Shown piece by piece: positions 50,601 to 62,696 of a DNA stretch of 64,000 nucleotides (the stretch's first letter is position 1; every line of letters begins with the position of its first letter). The notes below the pieces were generated by a model, which was given only the letters and a program-made list of their open reading frames with translations, was not told the DNA's origin and searched no databases. A program made the translations under genes and the position numbers. This DNA is from Selaginella tamariscina (lineage: Eukaryota; Streptophyta; Lycopodiopsida; Selaginellales; Selaginellaceae). The stretch is taken from assembly GCA_003024785.1 (NCBI GenBank), contig PUQB01000008.1:188868-252867 (forward strand), in the 5' to 3' direction.

Positions 50601-52594
50601 TTTATCAATTATGTTTTTGTGAAGCATTCTAACCATTTTTTCATCTGTGACCACTTCAAAATCTCTTTGTAGTTTTCATTAAACAATCTTGTCCCTTTGC
50701 TAATGTTATGAATTATGAAGGTTCTCCCACAAATCTTTATCAACAATAAATTAAAAGTAAAATCTCAAACTGATCAAATAGATCATGAATAGCCACATGA
50801 TTATAAACCATAAACAATCAGTTAACCCCAAACATGGGCATATTATGGGCATATATGTTAAAAGACATATTTAATTAATCTTTAATGTACATGCATTTAT
50901 AAACAAATTCTTTATAAATAATTGTGTATATTGTCAAAAAAAAAACTTAATTATATACATATTTATATAATTTGAATGAGAATATGGTAGGAGAACAAAG
51001 TTTAATACATTGGAGTAGAAAAAGTATAAATTATATAAATTTTATATGAAATAAAATTTTAAAGAGAAAATTACATTTATACTCTTGAAATTTATCATAT
51101 TTACATATATACCCCTAAAAATTTTATATTTACATATATACCTCTTTAAAAATTTACATATATACTTAAAAAACTTGAATCATACTATTTTGACTTTTAA
51201 AATAATAATATTAATTAGAATATATTTTCAATTCATAATATAAAAAAATTATCATAGTAAAAAATGAAATATTTTTAAAAATAATTATATTATATTGTGA
51301 TATATATGTTTAATAGGTTGTATTTTGGACTTAAATATTAAAATACAAATTAATTATACAAATCTACCTTCAACAAATTTATACAAATTTACCTTTAATA
51401 AATTTACCTTTTACAAAAAACATGTTTTACCTCCAAAAATCTTCATCAACAACAAATTGAAGTTTTAAATTGAAGTTTTAGGGATATACATGCACATTAT
51501 AACTAAAATGGGCATGTCTATAATCCCATTTTATAATAATTAACAATTTTAGTTATTTAATTAATATTTTCTAATATTAAAGGAATATTCTTTAGAATAA
51601 CATATGTTTAAAATAAAGAATATTCTTTAGAATATATGTTTAAAGACAAAATATCCTTTAAAACATTATGTTTTTGTAATTGACCCTTTAATAAATTATA
51701 GCATTCATGGACTAAAAAAAACATTATAAAAGTAAAAGGTATTAAGCTATATAATATATTATATTTAAGATTGTATGAGCTTAATATAAAATTATTAAAA
51801 TGAGAAGTACATTATATAAATATTTATGTTGTTATTAAAATATTAATATTTAAATATAACATTAATTAAATTTTTGTACTAGTATTAATATATATATATA
51901 TATAATATACAAATTCTTATATAGTCAATCTTCCATATCTTTTATAAATTTATATAGTTAAGTAAACAATTTGGTACATATATTCTTTTACAGTTTTGTT
52001 AATCATGATTTTATCAATGCTTCTTGACATCTACCCATATTAAATAGATTTAACATTTATAAAACATATTGGGTCTTTTGATTAGGAGACCATGTTTTCT
52101 TTAAGCATCCATTATATCTTTCGCTTTCCTTCTCATGTCACATTTTTTGTGGTTTGAACCATGTAACCTTTACCATATTATTTTTTATGATAACTTTAGA
52201 TGATAATTTAACTCATTTAAATAGGCTGGTTATATGACACATCTGGAGTAATAAGGACGATCATCAATTTTTGAAGATCCTTGTAGTAATCAAAGTATGG
52301 TTTAGGTTTTTGGTTCCTTTGTCCAACAAATTGTGGGTTTGCACTTTCACATCATTACTAGCTTCTATATTGTATGTGCTCATTGATGTTATTTCAATCT
52401 CCTCTTGCCACCTTATTTTAGGCCAAAAAGGGTGTTGTAATTCTGTACTTGTGACAATATGCCTTTCTAACTCTCGAACAACAAATCTCCCAATAGTCGA
52501 CCATATGCTTATATAGTTCTGAGTAACCAGTTGCCTTATTAGAATTCTTTAGTATCGATTTTTAAACTCATGCCACATATTTTGTAATGCCATC
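47640..52594. other. very AT-rich intergenic region, no gene recognised
   Basis: Nearly 5 kb of A/T-rich DNA with no ORF of interest until a short unsupported one at 52271. It holds a TA/GA microsatellite near 50185-50232. The first part must contain the HEL2-like promoter. I see no RT, transposase or LTR termini, and the rest is featureless by eye. Confidence 0.55.
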
Positions 52595-53145
52595 TGTCAA
52601 GTCATGATCCAGAAATTAGGAAGAGAGCAGGATTCTAAGAACAAAAAGGCTTGATTCAGGAGTAGGACGGAAAGCAAGACAGGAACTTAGGAACTCAGGA
52701 GCAAGACCAGGCGTAGGACAGGATCCAGGAGCAAGACAAGAACATGATAGGATCTGGGAGCAAAACAGGAAGGTGCAGGACAGGATCCAGGAACAAAACA
52801 GGAACAGGACAGGATCCAGGAACAAGACAGGAACAGGACAGGATCCAGGAGCGAGACAAGGAGAGAACAAGAAGCAAGACAAGAACAAGACAAGACAAGA
52901 TTGATCGTAGTAAGACTGGTGTTAATAGTAACTAATTGTACAACAATTAGGTCGGAGCTTTTATGCTCATAACTTCAAGAGCTAATCTAGGCATGAGTAC
53001 TAAAAAGTGGTTGCATGCATGCAGAGGCTAAGATGAGTCCACATGTCCCTTATTCTCTAGGCATATCCTATGGTATATCCTGTAGGAATATCCTACAACT
53101 CGTATCATGTATTTGGAATCCTGTATCCTGTATCGGGTCGTGACA
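52595..53145 (-). repeat. 3' LTR of the older chromovirus
   Basis: Bounded on the minus strand by TGTCACGACCC (53145) and ATGACTTGACA (52595), 551 bp. Shares the CATAAAAG box, AGTTACTATTAACACC and the TCCTGT-rich R/U5 region with the LTRs at 57030 and 62697. A purine tract (GGGAGGAGGTGC) precedes it at 53146-53157. Confidence 0.85.
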
Positions 53146-53352
53146 GCACCTCCTCCCTAAATATGAGTTCCACGAGTCTTGGGACCTGGTTAGCAGGATA
53201 ATGCCCATGGAAGGCAGCAACTTTGGAAGAAGCATGGAGTAAGTTGGATGCAGGTTCCCAAGTGCGATTAGTAGGCAAATAACCTTTCCAATCCACCAAG
53301 TATTGGAGTTGGTAGCAATGAAGATGAAAATCAACGATGGCTTCAACTTCAT
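53105..53352 (-). pseudogene. chromodomain of the older element's integrase
   Basis: Minus-strand frames read [35 protein letters not shown] and [12 protein letters not shown], the Y-L-V-x-W-K-G-Y ... T-W-E-P chromodomain signature. The upstream part is in another frame. Confidence 0.75.
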
Positions 53353-53765
53353 AATCAGGTTTAGTGTTATGACTACAGAAGGGGGAGGAGAAGAAGCATG
53401 ACCGGGAAGAAAGGAGGATGATACGGCTTCAACAAGGAGATGTGAAACACAGGATGAAGTTTCACCGTAGATGGTAACTCAAGTCGGAAAGCTACAAGAT
53501 TGACCTCCGTCACAATCCTGTAAGGGCCCAATCGTTGAAATCCAACTTAGAAGAAGGCCTGTTGGTGCGAATATGTCGACGAAGAAGCCACATGAGATCA
53601 CTAATATTGTATGCAGGTGCCGACTGACGGTGAGCATCAGCATGATGTTTGTATTGTTCCTGTGCCTACTGAAGATAAACCCGAGATCATCTTGTACCTG
53701 ACGAAGATGCTGGAAACGATCCTATACTGCAGGAGCGGAAAAAAGGAGAAGTGGGAGGAGCAAAG

Positions 53766-54972
53766 TTAAAACATGATGGTGGTCTGTAAGAGCAAAGAAA
53801 GGTGTCTGTCCTGTAGATGCGTGAACGGAGTTGTTATAGGCAAACTCCGCCATTGGAAGAAGGTCCAACTAGTTGTCCTGCTGGTAACTAATGAAGCAAC
53901 GAAGATACTATTCCAATGTCTGAATTGTGCGTTCGGACTCCCCATCAGTTTGTGGATGATATCCTGAAGAAATATCCGCTTTAACCTGTAGACTCCGAAG
54001 AAGCTCTCGCCAAAACTTAGACATGAATTATGGACCTCGATCGGAAATAATACTCTCAGGAAGACCATGATGTCGGAACACTTCATGGATCACCAACTCA
54101 GCAGTTGGCTGACATGTAGCTGTCTTGTTGTAGGGTAGGAAATGAGCCTGCTTAGTGAAACGGTCAACCACCACAAGAACTGCATTGAATCCACGAGAAG
54201 GAGGAAGATCTGTGAGGAAATCCATAAAAATAGATCTTCAAGGAGCAGAAGGAACAGGAAGAGGACAAAGAAGACCAGAGGGTGCATGATGAGGCATTTT
54301 CGACCTGTTACAAGTGTCACAGCTCCGTACAAACCTTTCCACAAAACCTCGCAACCCAGGCCACCAATAGTTGCGAGTCACCAACTCCACTGTCTTGGCC
54401 ACACCAAAATGTCCTGTAGCCGGGGTATCATGACAATCCTGTACCACACGAGTCCTGAAAATACCAACAGGAACGTACAGGAGACCTTCCCGGTATAGGA
54501 GTCCATCCTGTATGGCGAATAACTTGTAGTCTGAACGGGAACTGGAGGAAGAGGAACTTGCAATGTCAAGATGAATGTGTGAGAACACATTCTTTACCAA
54601 GTCGTCTGTAGCCAACTCCGAACGGATGTCCTGTAGGAGTGTTGAATTTGCTGGAGCATGATGAACCTGTAGTGCCGCAAGCCGGAAATGATCAGGACCC
54701 AACAACACTTGTCTTTGACAATCATATGCAGGATCGCCCGGGATCGGTGCAAGGTAAGAGCGCCTAGACAATGCGTCCGCCTTGCCATTCCGAAAACCGG
54801 GCCTGTAGACGATGACGAAATCAAAACGTGATAGGAACTCTGCCCACCTAGCCTGTCGCCGACTGAGAACTCGAGCCGTTTGGAAATACTCCAGGTTCTT
54901 ATGATTTGTAAGAACTTGTACAGGATGCGCAGCACCTTCTAGGAAATGCCGCCACTCTTCAAACGAATCCAC
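53766..54972 (-). pseudogene. RNase H end and integrase of the older element
   Basis: Frame 54972-54238 has RNase H ([32 protein letters not shown]) and the H-H-C-C finger ([24 protein letters not shown]). Frame 54225-54028 has the catalytic core ([20 protein letters not shown] and IISDRGP). Sequence beyond is shifted. Confidence 0.75.
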
Positions 54973-54999
54973 AATGGCCTTAAGTTCCTTGTCATGAAT

Positions 55000-56100
55000 C
55001 TCGTAATTAATCTCCGCTGAAAGGAACTTACGAGAGTGAAAAGCTATAGGATGAAGCTACTTGTCTTCTCCAACTTGTGATAGGACAGATCCTATTGCAA
55101 AATCCGAGGCATTTGCTTCAACGAAGAAAGGACGAGAAGGGTCAGGATGTGCTAAAATCGGAGCTGTCGTGAAGGCGTCCTTGAGTGTTGTGAATGCATG
55201 TTCCACCTTGTCGGACCAAGAGAAAACCCCTGTGCGCTTGGTGAGTTCCGTGAGTGGAAGTACACGCTTGGAGAAGTCCTATATGAACCGCCTATAGAAG
55301 TTTGCAAAGCCAAGGAAGCATTGTACATCTCGTACAGACTTGGGCCTCTCCCACTCCACAATGGTCTTCACCTTGTGCATGTCCATGAAAATGCCAGCAG
55401 GAGAGACAATGTAGCCCAAGAACTCCATAGAATCCCTATCGAAAAAACACTTCTCCAACTTCGCATACAGGCCATGCTCACGAAGCTGCTGTAGAACTAA
55501 TCGTACGTGCTTGTCATGTGCCGCCTGGTCCTTGGAGAAAATCAAAATGTCGTCGAGGTAGATCATCACAAACTGGTCCAAGAAGTCACAAAAGATGTCG
55601 TTCACCATGTGTTGGAACACGGCTGGGGCATTGGTAAGGCCGAAAGGCATCACCGTGTACTCGAAGTGTCCATACCTTGTACAAAGGCAGTCTTCCACTC
55701 ATCGCCTGGACGAATCCGTACAAGGTTGTAGGCCCCTCGTAAGTCGATCTTCATGAACACCTTTGCTCCTCGCAGTCGATCGAGAAGTTCTAGGATCAAT
55801 GGCAACGGGTACCGATTCCGAATGGTGACTTGATTCAAACCCTGTAATCCACAACCAAACGTAAACTCTCATCCTTCTTGACAAAGAAGATAGGTGCTCC
55901 TGCAGGGGACTTTGAGTGACGAATGAAGCCGGATGCCAAGTTGTCCTCGATGTACTGACGAAGAACCTCCAACTCTGTGGGTGACAATGCATAAATCGGT
56001 CCGAACGGTAGAGTCTTTCCTTTTGCAAGATCAATAGGACAGTTGTAGGACCTGTGAACAGGAAGAACTATAGCCTTGTGCTTGTCAAAAACGTCCTTAA
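55000..56100 (-). pseudogene. reverse transcriptase of the older element
   Basis: Frames 55838-55650 and 55698-55279 contain [50 protein letters not shown] and the catalytic [12 protein letters not shown], then [12 protein letters not shown]. Broken by shifts. Confidence 0.8.
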
Positions 56101-56630
56101 AGGCGTGATACTTGGATGGTAGGGAAGAAGAAGGAGAAGGAGAAGGAGTAGGAGAAGGAGATTGAAAATAGGAGAGTCGGATACAGGAAAGGTAGAAGAG
56201 GACGTAGGAGTTACTTGAAAGGCAAAAAGGTGGAAAGGAGCAGGATTAGTGACGAGTTCATGCATGGTAGTGGTAAGAACTCGAAGAGGAGAAGGAGGAA
56301 GCTGTGATTGAAAAAGAGGGAGGATCTTGGGGGGTGGAACAGAAGCAGAGTAACAGAAAGAGGCAGGATTGGAAAAAACCTATGTGGATGTTGACGAGTG
56401 TACAGGATTGGAAGAATCCTGTATAGGAGTCCGTGGTTGCGCAGGAGTGGGGAAAGCCTGCGAATGTGCTGACGAATCAACAGGAGGTGAATCCTATTGA
56501 GGAGGAACCTTCGACACTGATACAGGATTGGAAGAACCATGTACAGGAAAACGCAAACTTACAGGAGTGGAGAGAGCCTGTGGATGTGCTGAGGAACTGA
56601 CATGAGGTGAATCTTGTCGAGGAGGAGTCT

Positions 56631-57029
56631 TCAACACTGGTATAGAACAGGCACGGTCAATCCTGTAGCTTGTACTGCCTCAGATACTAAGGATGTATCC
56701 TGCCCATAGGAAGGTACATGATTAATCCTAGCTGTCGGAGAGGAAAACGTGAGTGTCCTAGACCTCCAGTTGATCTGCAGATTTGCAACAACAAACCATG
56801 GCATGCCCAAAGTGATGGGAGTCAACCGAGTCTTGATCAAGTTGAAGGAAATTGAACAGTTGAATGTGCCATGATTGCAGGAGAGAGGTTCGGTAGCATG
56901 GGTAACTGCGCCAGAAGCAATTAGATGTCCATCGACCACCTCTACAGGAACTGCACACTTCAACTTCACCACCGAAATGCCATGTTGAGTTGCAAAAGTG
57001 TCATGCATGAAGCATGCATTTGCACCAGT
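56631..57029 (-). pseudogene. protease of the older element, C-terminal portion
   Basis: Frame reads GANACFMHDTFATQHGISVV, then VEVVDGHLIASGAVTH and ITLGMPWFVV. The catalytic D-T-G lies on the far side of the insertion (63285 onward), so the younger element landed in the active-site codons. Confidence 0.8.
57025..57029. other. target-site duplication, left copy (CCAGT)
   Basis: CCAGT directly before the 5' LTR at 57030, repeated at 63285-63289 directly after the 3' LTR. Five bases is the usual Ty3/gypsy duplication. Confidence 0.9.
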
Positions 57030-57205
57030 TGTCACGACCCAATACAGAATACAGAATTCCGGATACAGGAATGGGTTGCAGGACTTTCCTACAGGATATT
57101 CCTACCAGGATTCCGGACACAGGATTCGGTTGCAGGATATTCCTACAGGATATGCCACAGGATATGCCTAGAGGATAAGGGACATGTGGACTCATCTTAG
57201 CCTCT

Positions 57206-57245
57206 GCATGCATGCAATCACTTTTGCATGCATGCAACCACTTTT
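57206..57245 (+). promoter_or_regulatory. duplicated RY-type element in U3
   Basis: Two tandem 20-bp units, GCATGCATGCA followed by A(T/C)CACTTTT. CATGCA is the RY motif bound by plant B3 factors (ABI3/FUS3/LEC2). The older element has one unit. Confidence 0.5.
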
Positions 57246-57281
57246 AGCACTCATGCCTAGATTAGCTCTTGGAGTTGTGAG

Positions 57282-57289
57282 CATAAAAG
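57282..57289 (+). promoter_or_regulatory. TATA-like box of the LTR promoter
   Basis: CATAAAAG, conserved in all three LTRs, about 30 nt before AGTTACTATCAA (57314), which would be the transcript start. Confidence 0.6.
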
Positions 57290-57638
57290 CTCCGACCTAA
57301 TTGTTGTACAATCAGTTACTATCAACACCAGTCTTACTACGATCAATCTCGTCTTGTCTTGTTCTTGTCTTGTTTCCTGTCCTGTTCCTGTCTCGCTCCT
57401 GTTTCCTGTCCTGCTCCTGGATCCTGTCCTGCTCCTGGATCCTTCCTTTGTCTTGTTCCTGGATCTTGTCCTGTGCTTTCCTGTCTTGCTCCCGGATCCT
57501 ATCCTGATCCTGTCTTGCTCCTAGATCCGTCCTGTTCCTATTCTGTTCCTGTCCTGCTCTCGGTCCTGTTCCTGAGTCAAGCCTTCCTGTCCTTGGAATC
57601 CTGTTCTCTTCCTGGTTCCTGGATCGTGGCTTGACAGT

Positions 57639-57651
57639 TTGATAGTAACTG
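57639..57651 (+). other. putative self-priming primer-binding site
   Basis: TTGATAGTAACTG, starting 2 nt after the LTR end, is the perfect reverse complement of CAGTTACTATCAA at 57313-57325 in the same LTR, at the predicted transcript 5' end. It does not resemble the initiator-Met site used by most plant gypsy elements. This matches the arrangement of self-priming Tf1/sushi elements. Confidence 0.65.
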
Positions 57652-57728
57652 CTTCATAGTTCTCCGTTTTCCAGCTACCTTTTTCTTGATTCTTTTCCTT
57701 CATTTTCCTCCTTTTTCTTTCCTAGATC

Positions 57729-58706
57729 ATGGCTGATTTTGAGCGCTTTCAACGCGAGCACCAAATGTTACTTCATGAGCTGGCCACTTTGCGCCAAGTG
57801 GTCACCGACCTGCAAGGTTCCACCACTGCGGCACATGCAGCTGCTGATGCATCCTCCAAGGCTGCTGCGCAGGCTCTCTCCCAGGCATCGGTGGTTCCCT
57901 CTTCATCAAACTTTTCTTCGGAGCCGAAGGTTAGCATGCCAGAGAAGTTCAGTGGCAATCGTGCCGATTTCCAAGGTTTCCTGAATCAGATCCGGCTCTT
58001 GATCCGTATGCAACCACGGCGCTACTCGACTGATGCTCAAAAGGTGGGTCTTTTGGCATCCTTACTAAGTGGATCTCCACGGGCTTGGGTTGCCCCCTTG
58101 CTGGAGCGTGACGATCCATTGATGGAAGACTTTGAAGGTTTCGTGGCTGCCTTTGAAGCCTGTTTTGGAGATCCTGATAAGTACCGTTCTGCATGCACGA
58201 AGTTACGGAAGCTCACTCAAGGATCCCGACCAGCTTCCGTCTATGCATCCGAATTTCAGCAACTTTGCACGAACATTCCATGGGACGAGACTGCATTGAT
58301 CGAACACTTCCGTTTTGGGTTGAGGGACGACGTGAAGGACCTTCTCCTTACGTTACCGGATGCCCAAACATTAGCGGAGATCATGCAACAAGCTGTTCGT
58401 TGCGACAACCGTTTGTTCGAGCGTCGTCAGGAAAGATCCCGTCAGCAGTTCCTGCAAACCAATCCTGCAGCTGTGGTACATGTTCCTGCACCACCTTCTG
58501 GAGTAGTTCCTATGGAGGTTGAGAAATCCAAGCGTGGCTCTCTTTCCGCTGCTGAGAAGCAACGTCGTCGCAGTGAGAACCTGTGCTTGTATTGTGGTGG
58601 AGCAGGACACAAGGTGGCAGATTGTCCTATTAAAGCCAGGAACTTCAAGACGCGTGAAGTTGAAGCTGAAGTTCAGTCGGAAAACTCCAATGTCCACTTC
58701 GTCTAG
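57729..58706 (+). CDS. gag: gag of the younger chromovirus
   Basis: An intact ORF of 325 codons. The N-terminal helix is heptad-like (FERFQREHQMLLHELATLRQ), followed by an Ala/Ser-rich linker, a capsid-like helical domain (FSGNRADFQGFLNQIRLLI, EDFEGFVAAFEACFGDPD, LRKLTQGSRPASVYASEFQQ) and one zinc knuckle CLYCGGAGHKVADC (C-x2-C-x4-H-x4-C) near residues 290-303. It ends with TAG at 58706, and the protease frame begins within about 15 nt, so pol is probably made by readthrough, shift or reinitiation. This is the only fully open retroelement gene in the window. Confidence 0.92.
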   Translation: MADFERFQREHQMLLHELATLRQVVTDLQGSTTAAHAAADASSKAAAQALSQASVVPSSSNFSSEPKVSMPEKFSGNRADFQGFLNQIRLLIRMQPRRYSTDAQKVGLLASLLSGSPRAWVAPLLERDDPLMEDFEGFVAAFEACFGDPDKYRSACTKLRKLTQGSRPASVYASEFQQLCTNIPWDETALIEHFRFGLRDDVKDLLLTLPDAQTLAEIMQQAVRCDNRLFERRQERSRQQFLQTNPAAVVHVPAPPSGVVPMEVEKSKRGSLSAAEKQRRRSENLCLYCGGAGHKVADCPIKARNFKTREVEAEVQSENSNVHFV

Positions 58707-59199
58707 GAGCCGCGAAGTTGGACGTAGGTGCAGGCTCCATTGGTGCTGCTCATACCATCCCATCACTTAAGTTTCCTGTACACATTCATCTTAATAATCG
58801 AGAGCTCATGGAGTTTGCCTTGTTAGACACTGGTGCAAATGCATGCTTCATGGATGACACGTTTGCAACTCAACATGGCATTTCGGTGGTGAAGTTGAAG
58901 CGTGCAGTTCCTGTAGAGGTGGCCGATGGGCGTCTAATTGCTTCTGGCGCAGTTACCCATGCTACCGAACCTCTCTCCTGCAGGTATGGCACATTCAACT
59001 GTTCAATTTCCTTCAACTTGATCAAGACTCGGTCGACTCCCATCATTTTGGGCATGCCATGGTTCGTTGTTGCAAATCCGCAGATCGACTGGAGGTCTAG
59101 GACGCTCACGTTTTCCTCTCCACAGCTAGGATCAATCCTGTACCTTCCTGCGTGCAGGATACATCCTTAGTATCTGAGGCAGTACAAGCTACAGGATTG

Positions 59200-59480
59200 A
59201 CCGTGCCTGTTCCTGTACCAGTGTTGAAGACTCCTCCTCGACAGGATTCACCTCATGTCAGTTCCTCAGCACATCCGCAGGCTCTCTCCACTCCTGTAAG
59301 TTTGCGGTGTCCTGTACAGGGTTCTTCCAATCCTGTATCAGTGTCGAAGGTTCCTCCTCAACAGGATCCACCTCCTGTTGATTCGTCAGCACATTCGCAG
59401 GCTTTTCCACTCTGCGCAACCACGGACTCCTGTACAGGATTCTTCCAATCCTGTACACTCATCAACACCACACAGGTTTT
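59200..59480 (+). repeat. tandem repeats in the protease-RT linker
   Basis: Two diverged units of about 120 bp built from (C)AACAGGATCCACCTC, GTCAGCACAT(C/T)CGCAGGCT and TCTTCCAATCCTGTA. The corresponding linker of the older element (56380-56660) has them too. Confidence 0.7.
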
Positions 59481-62400
59481 TTCCAATCCTGCTCTTTCTG
59501 TTACCCTGCTTCTGTTCCACCCCCAAGATCCTTCCTCTTTTTCAGTCACAGCTCCCTCCTTCTCCTCTCCGAGTTCTTACCACTACCATGCATGAACTCG
59601 CCACTGATCCTGCTCCTTCCACCTTTTTGCCTTTCAAGTAACTCCTACGTCCTCTTTACCTTTCCTGTATCCGACTCCCTGTTTTTTCTCCTTCTCCTTC
59701 TCCTTCTCCTCCTTCTTCCCTACCATCCAAGTACCACGACTTTAAGGACGTTTTTGACAAGCACAAGGCTGCAGTTCTTCCTGTTCACAGGTCCTACGAC
59801 TGTCCTATTGATCTTGCGGAAGGAAAGACTCCACCATTCGGACCGATTTATGCATTGTCACCCACAGAGTTGGAGGTTCTTCGTCAGTACATCGAGGACA
59901 ACTTGGCATCCGGCTTCATTCGTCACTCAAAGTCCCCTGCAGGAGCTCCTATCTTCTTTGTCAAGAAGAAGGATGGGAGTTTACGTTTGGTTGTGGACTA
60001 CAGGGGTTTGAATCAAGTCACCATTCGGAATCGGTACCCGTTGCCATTGATCCCGGAACTTCTCGATCGGCTGCGAGGAGCAAAGGTGTTCACGAAGATC
60101 GACTTACGAGGGCCTACAACCTTGTACGGATTCGTCCCGGCGATGAGTGGAAGACTGCCTTTCGTACAAGGTATGGACATTTTGAGTACACGGTAATGCC
60201 TTTCGGCCTTACCAATGCCCCAGCTGTGTTCCAACACATGGTGAACGACATTTTCTGACTTCTTGGACCAGTTTGTGGTGATCTACCTCGACGACATCTT
60301 GATTTTCTCCAAGGACCAGGCGGCACATGACAAGCATGTACGACTAGTTTAGAGCGGCTTCGCGAGCATGGCCTGTACGCGAAGTTGGAGAAGTGTTTTT
60401 TCGATAGGGATTCGGTGGAGTTCTTGGGCTACATCGTCTCTCCTGCTGGCGTTTCCATGGACATGCACAAGGTGAAGACCATCGTGGAGTGGGAGAGGCC
60501 CAAGTCGGTACGAGATGTACAATGTTTCCTTGGCTTTGCAAACTTCTACAGGCGGTTCATACAGGACTTCTCCAAGCGTGTACTTCCACTCACAGAACTC
60601 ACCAAGCGCACAGGACTTTTCTCTTGGTCCGACAAGGCGGAACACGCGTTCACAACACTCAAGGACGTTTTCACGACAGCTCCGATTTTAGCACATCCTG
60701 ACCCTTCTCATCCTTTCTTCATTGAAGCAGATGCCTCGGATTTTGCAGTAGGATCCGTCTATCGCAAGTTGGAGAGGACAAGTTGCTTCATCCTGTAGCT
60801 TTTCACTCTCGTAAGTTCCTGTCGGCGGAGATCAACTACGAGATTCATGACAAGGAACTCAAGGCCATTGTGGATTCGTTTGAGGAGTGGCGGCATTTCC
60901 TGGAAGGTGCTGCACATCCTGTACAAGTTCTTACGGATCACAAGAACCTGGAGTACTTTCAAACGGCTCGGGTCCTCAGTCGGCGACAGGCTAGGTGGGC
61001 AGAGTTCCTATCACGTTTTGACTTCGTCATCGTCTACAGGCCCGGCTTTCGGAATGGCAAGGCGGACGCATTGTCTAGGCGCTCTTACCTTGCACCAAGC
61101 CCGGGCGATCCTGCATTTGACTGTCAAAGGCAAGTGTTGTTGGGTCCTGATCGTTTCCGGCTTGCGGCACTGCAGGTTCATCAGGCTCCAGCAAATTCAA
61201 CACTCCTACAGGACGTCCGTTCGCAGTTGGCTACAGACGACTTGGCAAAGAATGTGTTCTCACACATTCATCCTGACGTTGCAAGTTCCTCTTCCTCCAG
61301 TTCCCGTCCAGACTACAACCTGTTCACCATACAGGATGGACTCCTGTACCGGGAAGGTCTCCTGTACGTTCCTGTTGGTATTTCCAGGACTCGTGTGGTA
61401 CAGGATTGTCATGATACCCCGGCTACAGGACATTTTGGTGTGGCCAAGACAGTGGAGTTGGTGACTCGCAACTATTGGTGGCCTGGGTTGCGAGGTTTTG
61501 TGGAGAGGTTTGTACGGAGTTGTGACACTTGTAGCAGGTCGAAGATGCCTCATCATGCACCCTCTGGTCTTCTTCGTCCTCTTCCTGTTCCGTCTGCTCC
61601 TTGGAGATCCATTTCTATGGATTTCCTCACAGATCTTCCTCCTTCTCGTGGATTTGATGCAGTTCTTGTGGTGGTTGACCGTTTCACCAAGCAGGCTCAT
61701 TTCCTACCCTGCAACAAGACAGCTACAGGTCAGACAACTGCCGAGTTGGTGATCCGCGAGGTGTTCCGACATCATGGTCTTCCTGAGAGCATTGTTTCCG
61801 ATCGAGGTCCACAATTCATGTCCAAGTTTTGGCGAGAGCTTCTTCGGAGTCTACAGGTCAAAGCGGATCTTTCTTCAGGATATCACCCACAAACCGATGG
61901 GCAGTCCGAACGCACAATTCAGACCTTAGAACAGTATCTTCGTTGCTTCATCAGTTACCAGCAGGACAACTGGTTGGACCTCCTTCCAATGGCGGAGTTT
62001 GCCTACAACAACTCCATCCACGCATCTACAGGACAGACACCTTTCTTTGCTCTTACAGGCCACCATCCACGTTTTGACTTTGCTCCTCCCGCTTCTCCTT
62101 CTTCCGCTCCTGCAGTACAGGATCGTCTTCAGCATCTTCGGCAGGTACAGGATGATCTCCAGGTTCATCTTCAACAGGCACAGGAACGATACAAGCATCA
62201 TGCTGATGCTCACCGTCAGCCGACCTGCATACAAGATTGGTGATCTCGTGTGGCTTCTTCGTCGACACATTCGCACCAACAGGCCTTCTTCTAAGTTGGA
62301 TTTTCAACGATTGGGCCCTTATAGGATCGTGGCGGAGGTAAATCCTGTAGCTTTCCGACTCGAGTTACCATCCACGGTGAAACTTCATCCTGTGTTTCAC

Positions 62401-62680
62401 ACCTCTTTGTTGGAGCCGTATCATCCTTCTTCTCTTCCCGGTCGTGTTTCTTCTCCTCCCCTCCTGTGGTCATTGACACTGAACCTGAGTACGAAGTTGC
62501 AGCCATCCTTGACTCTCGTCTTCATCGTCACCAACTCCAATACTTGGTGGATTGGAAAGGGTACCTGCCTACTGATCGCACTTGGGAACCTGCATCCAAC
62601 TTACTCCATGCTTCTTCCAAGGTTGCTGCCTTCCATCGGCATTATCCTGCTAAACCAGGTCCAAGACTCGTGGAACTCAT

Positions 62681-62696
62681 CTTTAGGAGGAGGTGC
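62681..62696 (+). other. polypurine tract of the younger chromovirus
   Basis: TTTAGGAGGAGGTGC directly before the 3' LTR start TGTCACG. The older element has GGGAGGAGGTGC at the same place. Confidence 0.75.

Larger units (their letters stand above)
57030..57636 (+). repeat. 5' LTR of the younger chromovirus
   Basis: TGTCACGACCC ... GGCTTGACA, 607 bp. U3 has clustered ACAGGATAT motifs and a 20-bp RY-type tandem repeat. A CATAAAAG box lies at 57282-57289 and the downstream part is a TCCTGT-rich pyrimidine tract. Confidence 0.92.
58718..62696 (+). pseudogene. pol: pol of the younger chromovirus, frame-disrupted
   Basis: Domains in order: protease (EFALLDTGANACFMDDTF, IILGMPWFVV), a Pro/Ser-rich linker with tandem repeats (59200-59480), RT ([42 protein letters not shown]), RNase H ([27 protein letters not shown]), integrase in one 486-codon frame 60783-62243 (H-H-C-C GHFGVAK...CDTCSRSK; catalytic D of SMDFLTD, D of VSDRGPQF, E of DGQSERT), a GPY/F module ([23 protein letters not shown]) and a chromodomain ([25 protein letters not shown]). 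Frame breaks are near 60110, 60252, 60350, 60755 and between 62243 and 62290. The last frame reads into the 3' LTR. Confidence 0.88.

Noticed and set aside
52616-52935. overlapping Cys/Leu/Pro-rich ORFs on both strands
   Set aside because: They are translations of the TCCTGT-rich LTR repeats of the chromovirus, not genes.
60847-61464. 205-codon ORF overlapping integrase
   Set aside because: Shifted-frame shadow of the RNase H-integrase frame at 60783-62243.
61260-61700. 146-codon minus-strand ORF
   Set aside because: Antisense shadow of integrase. The same shadow occurs opposite the older copy.
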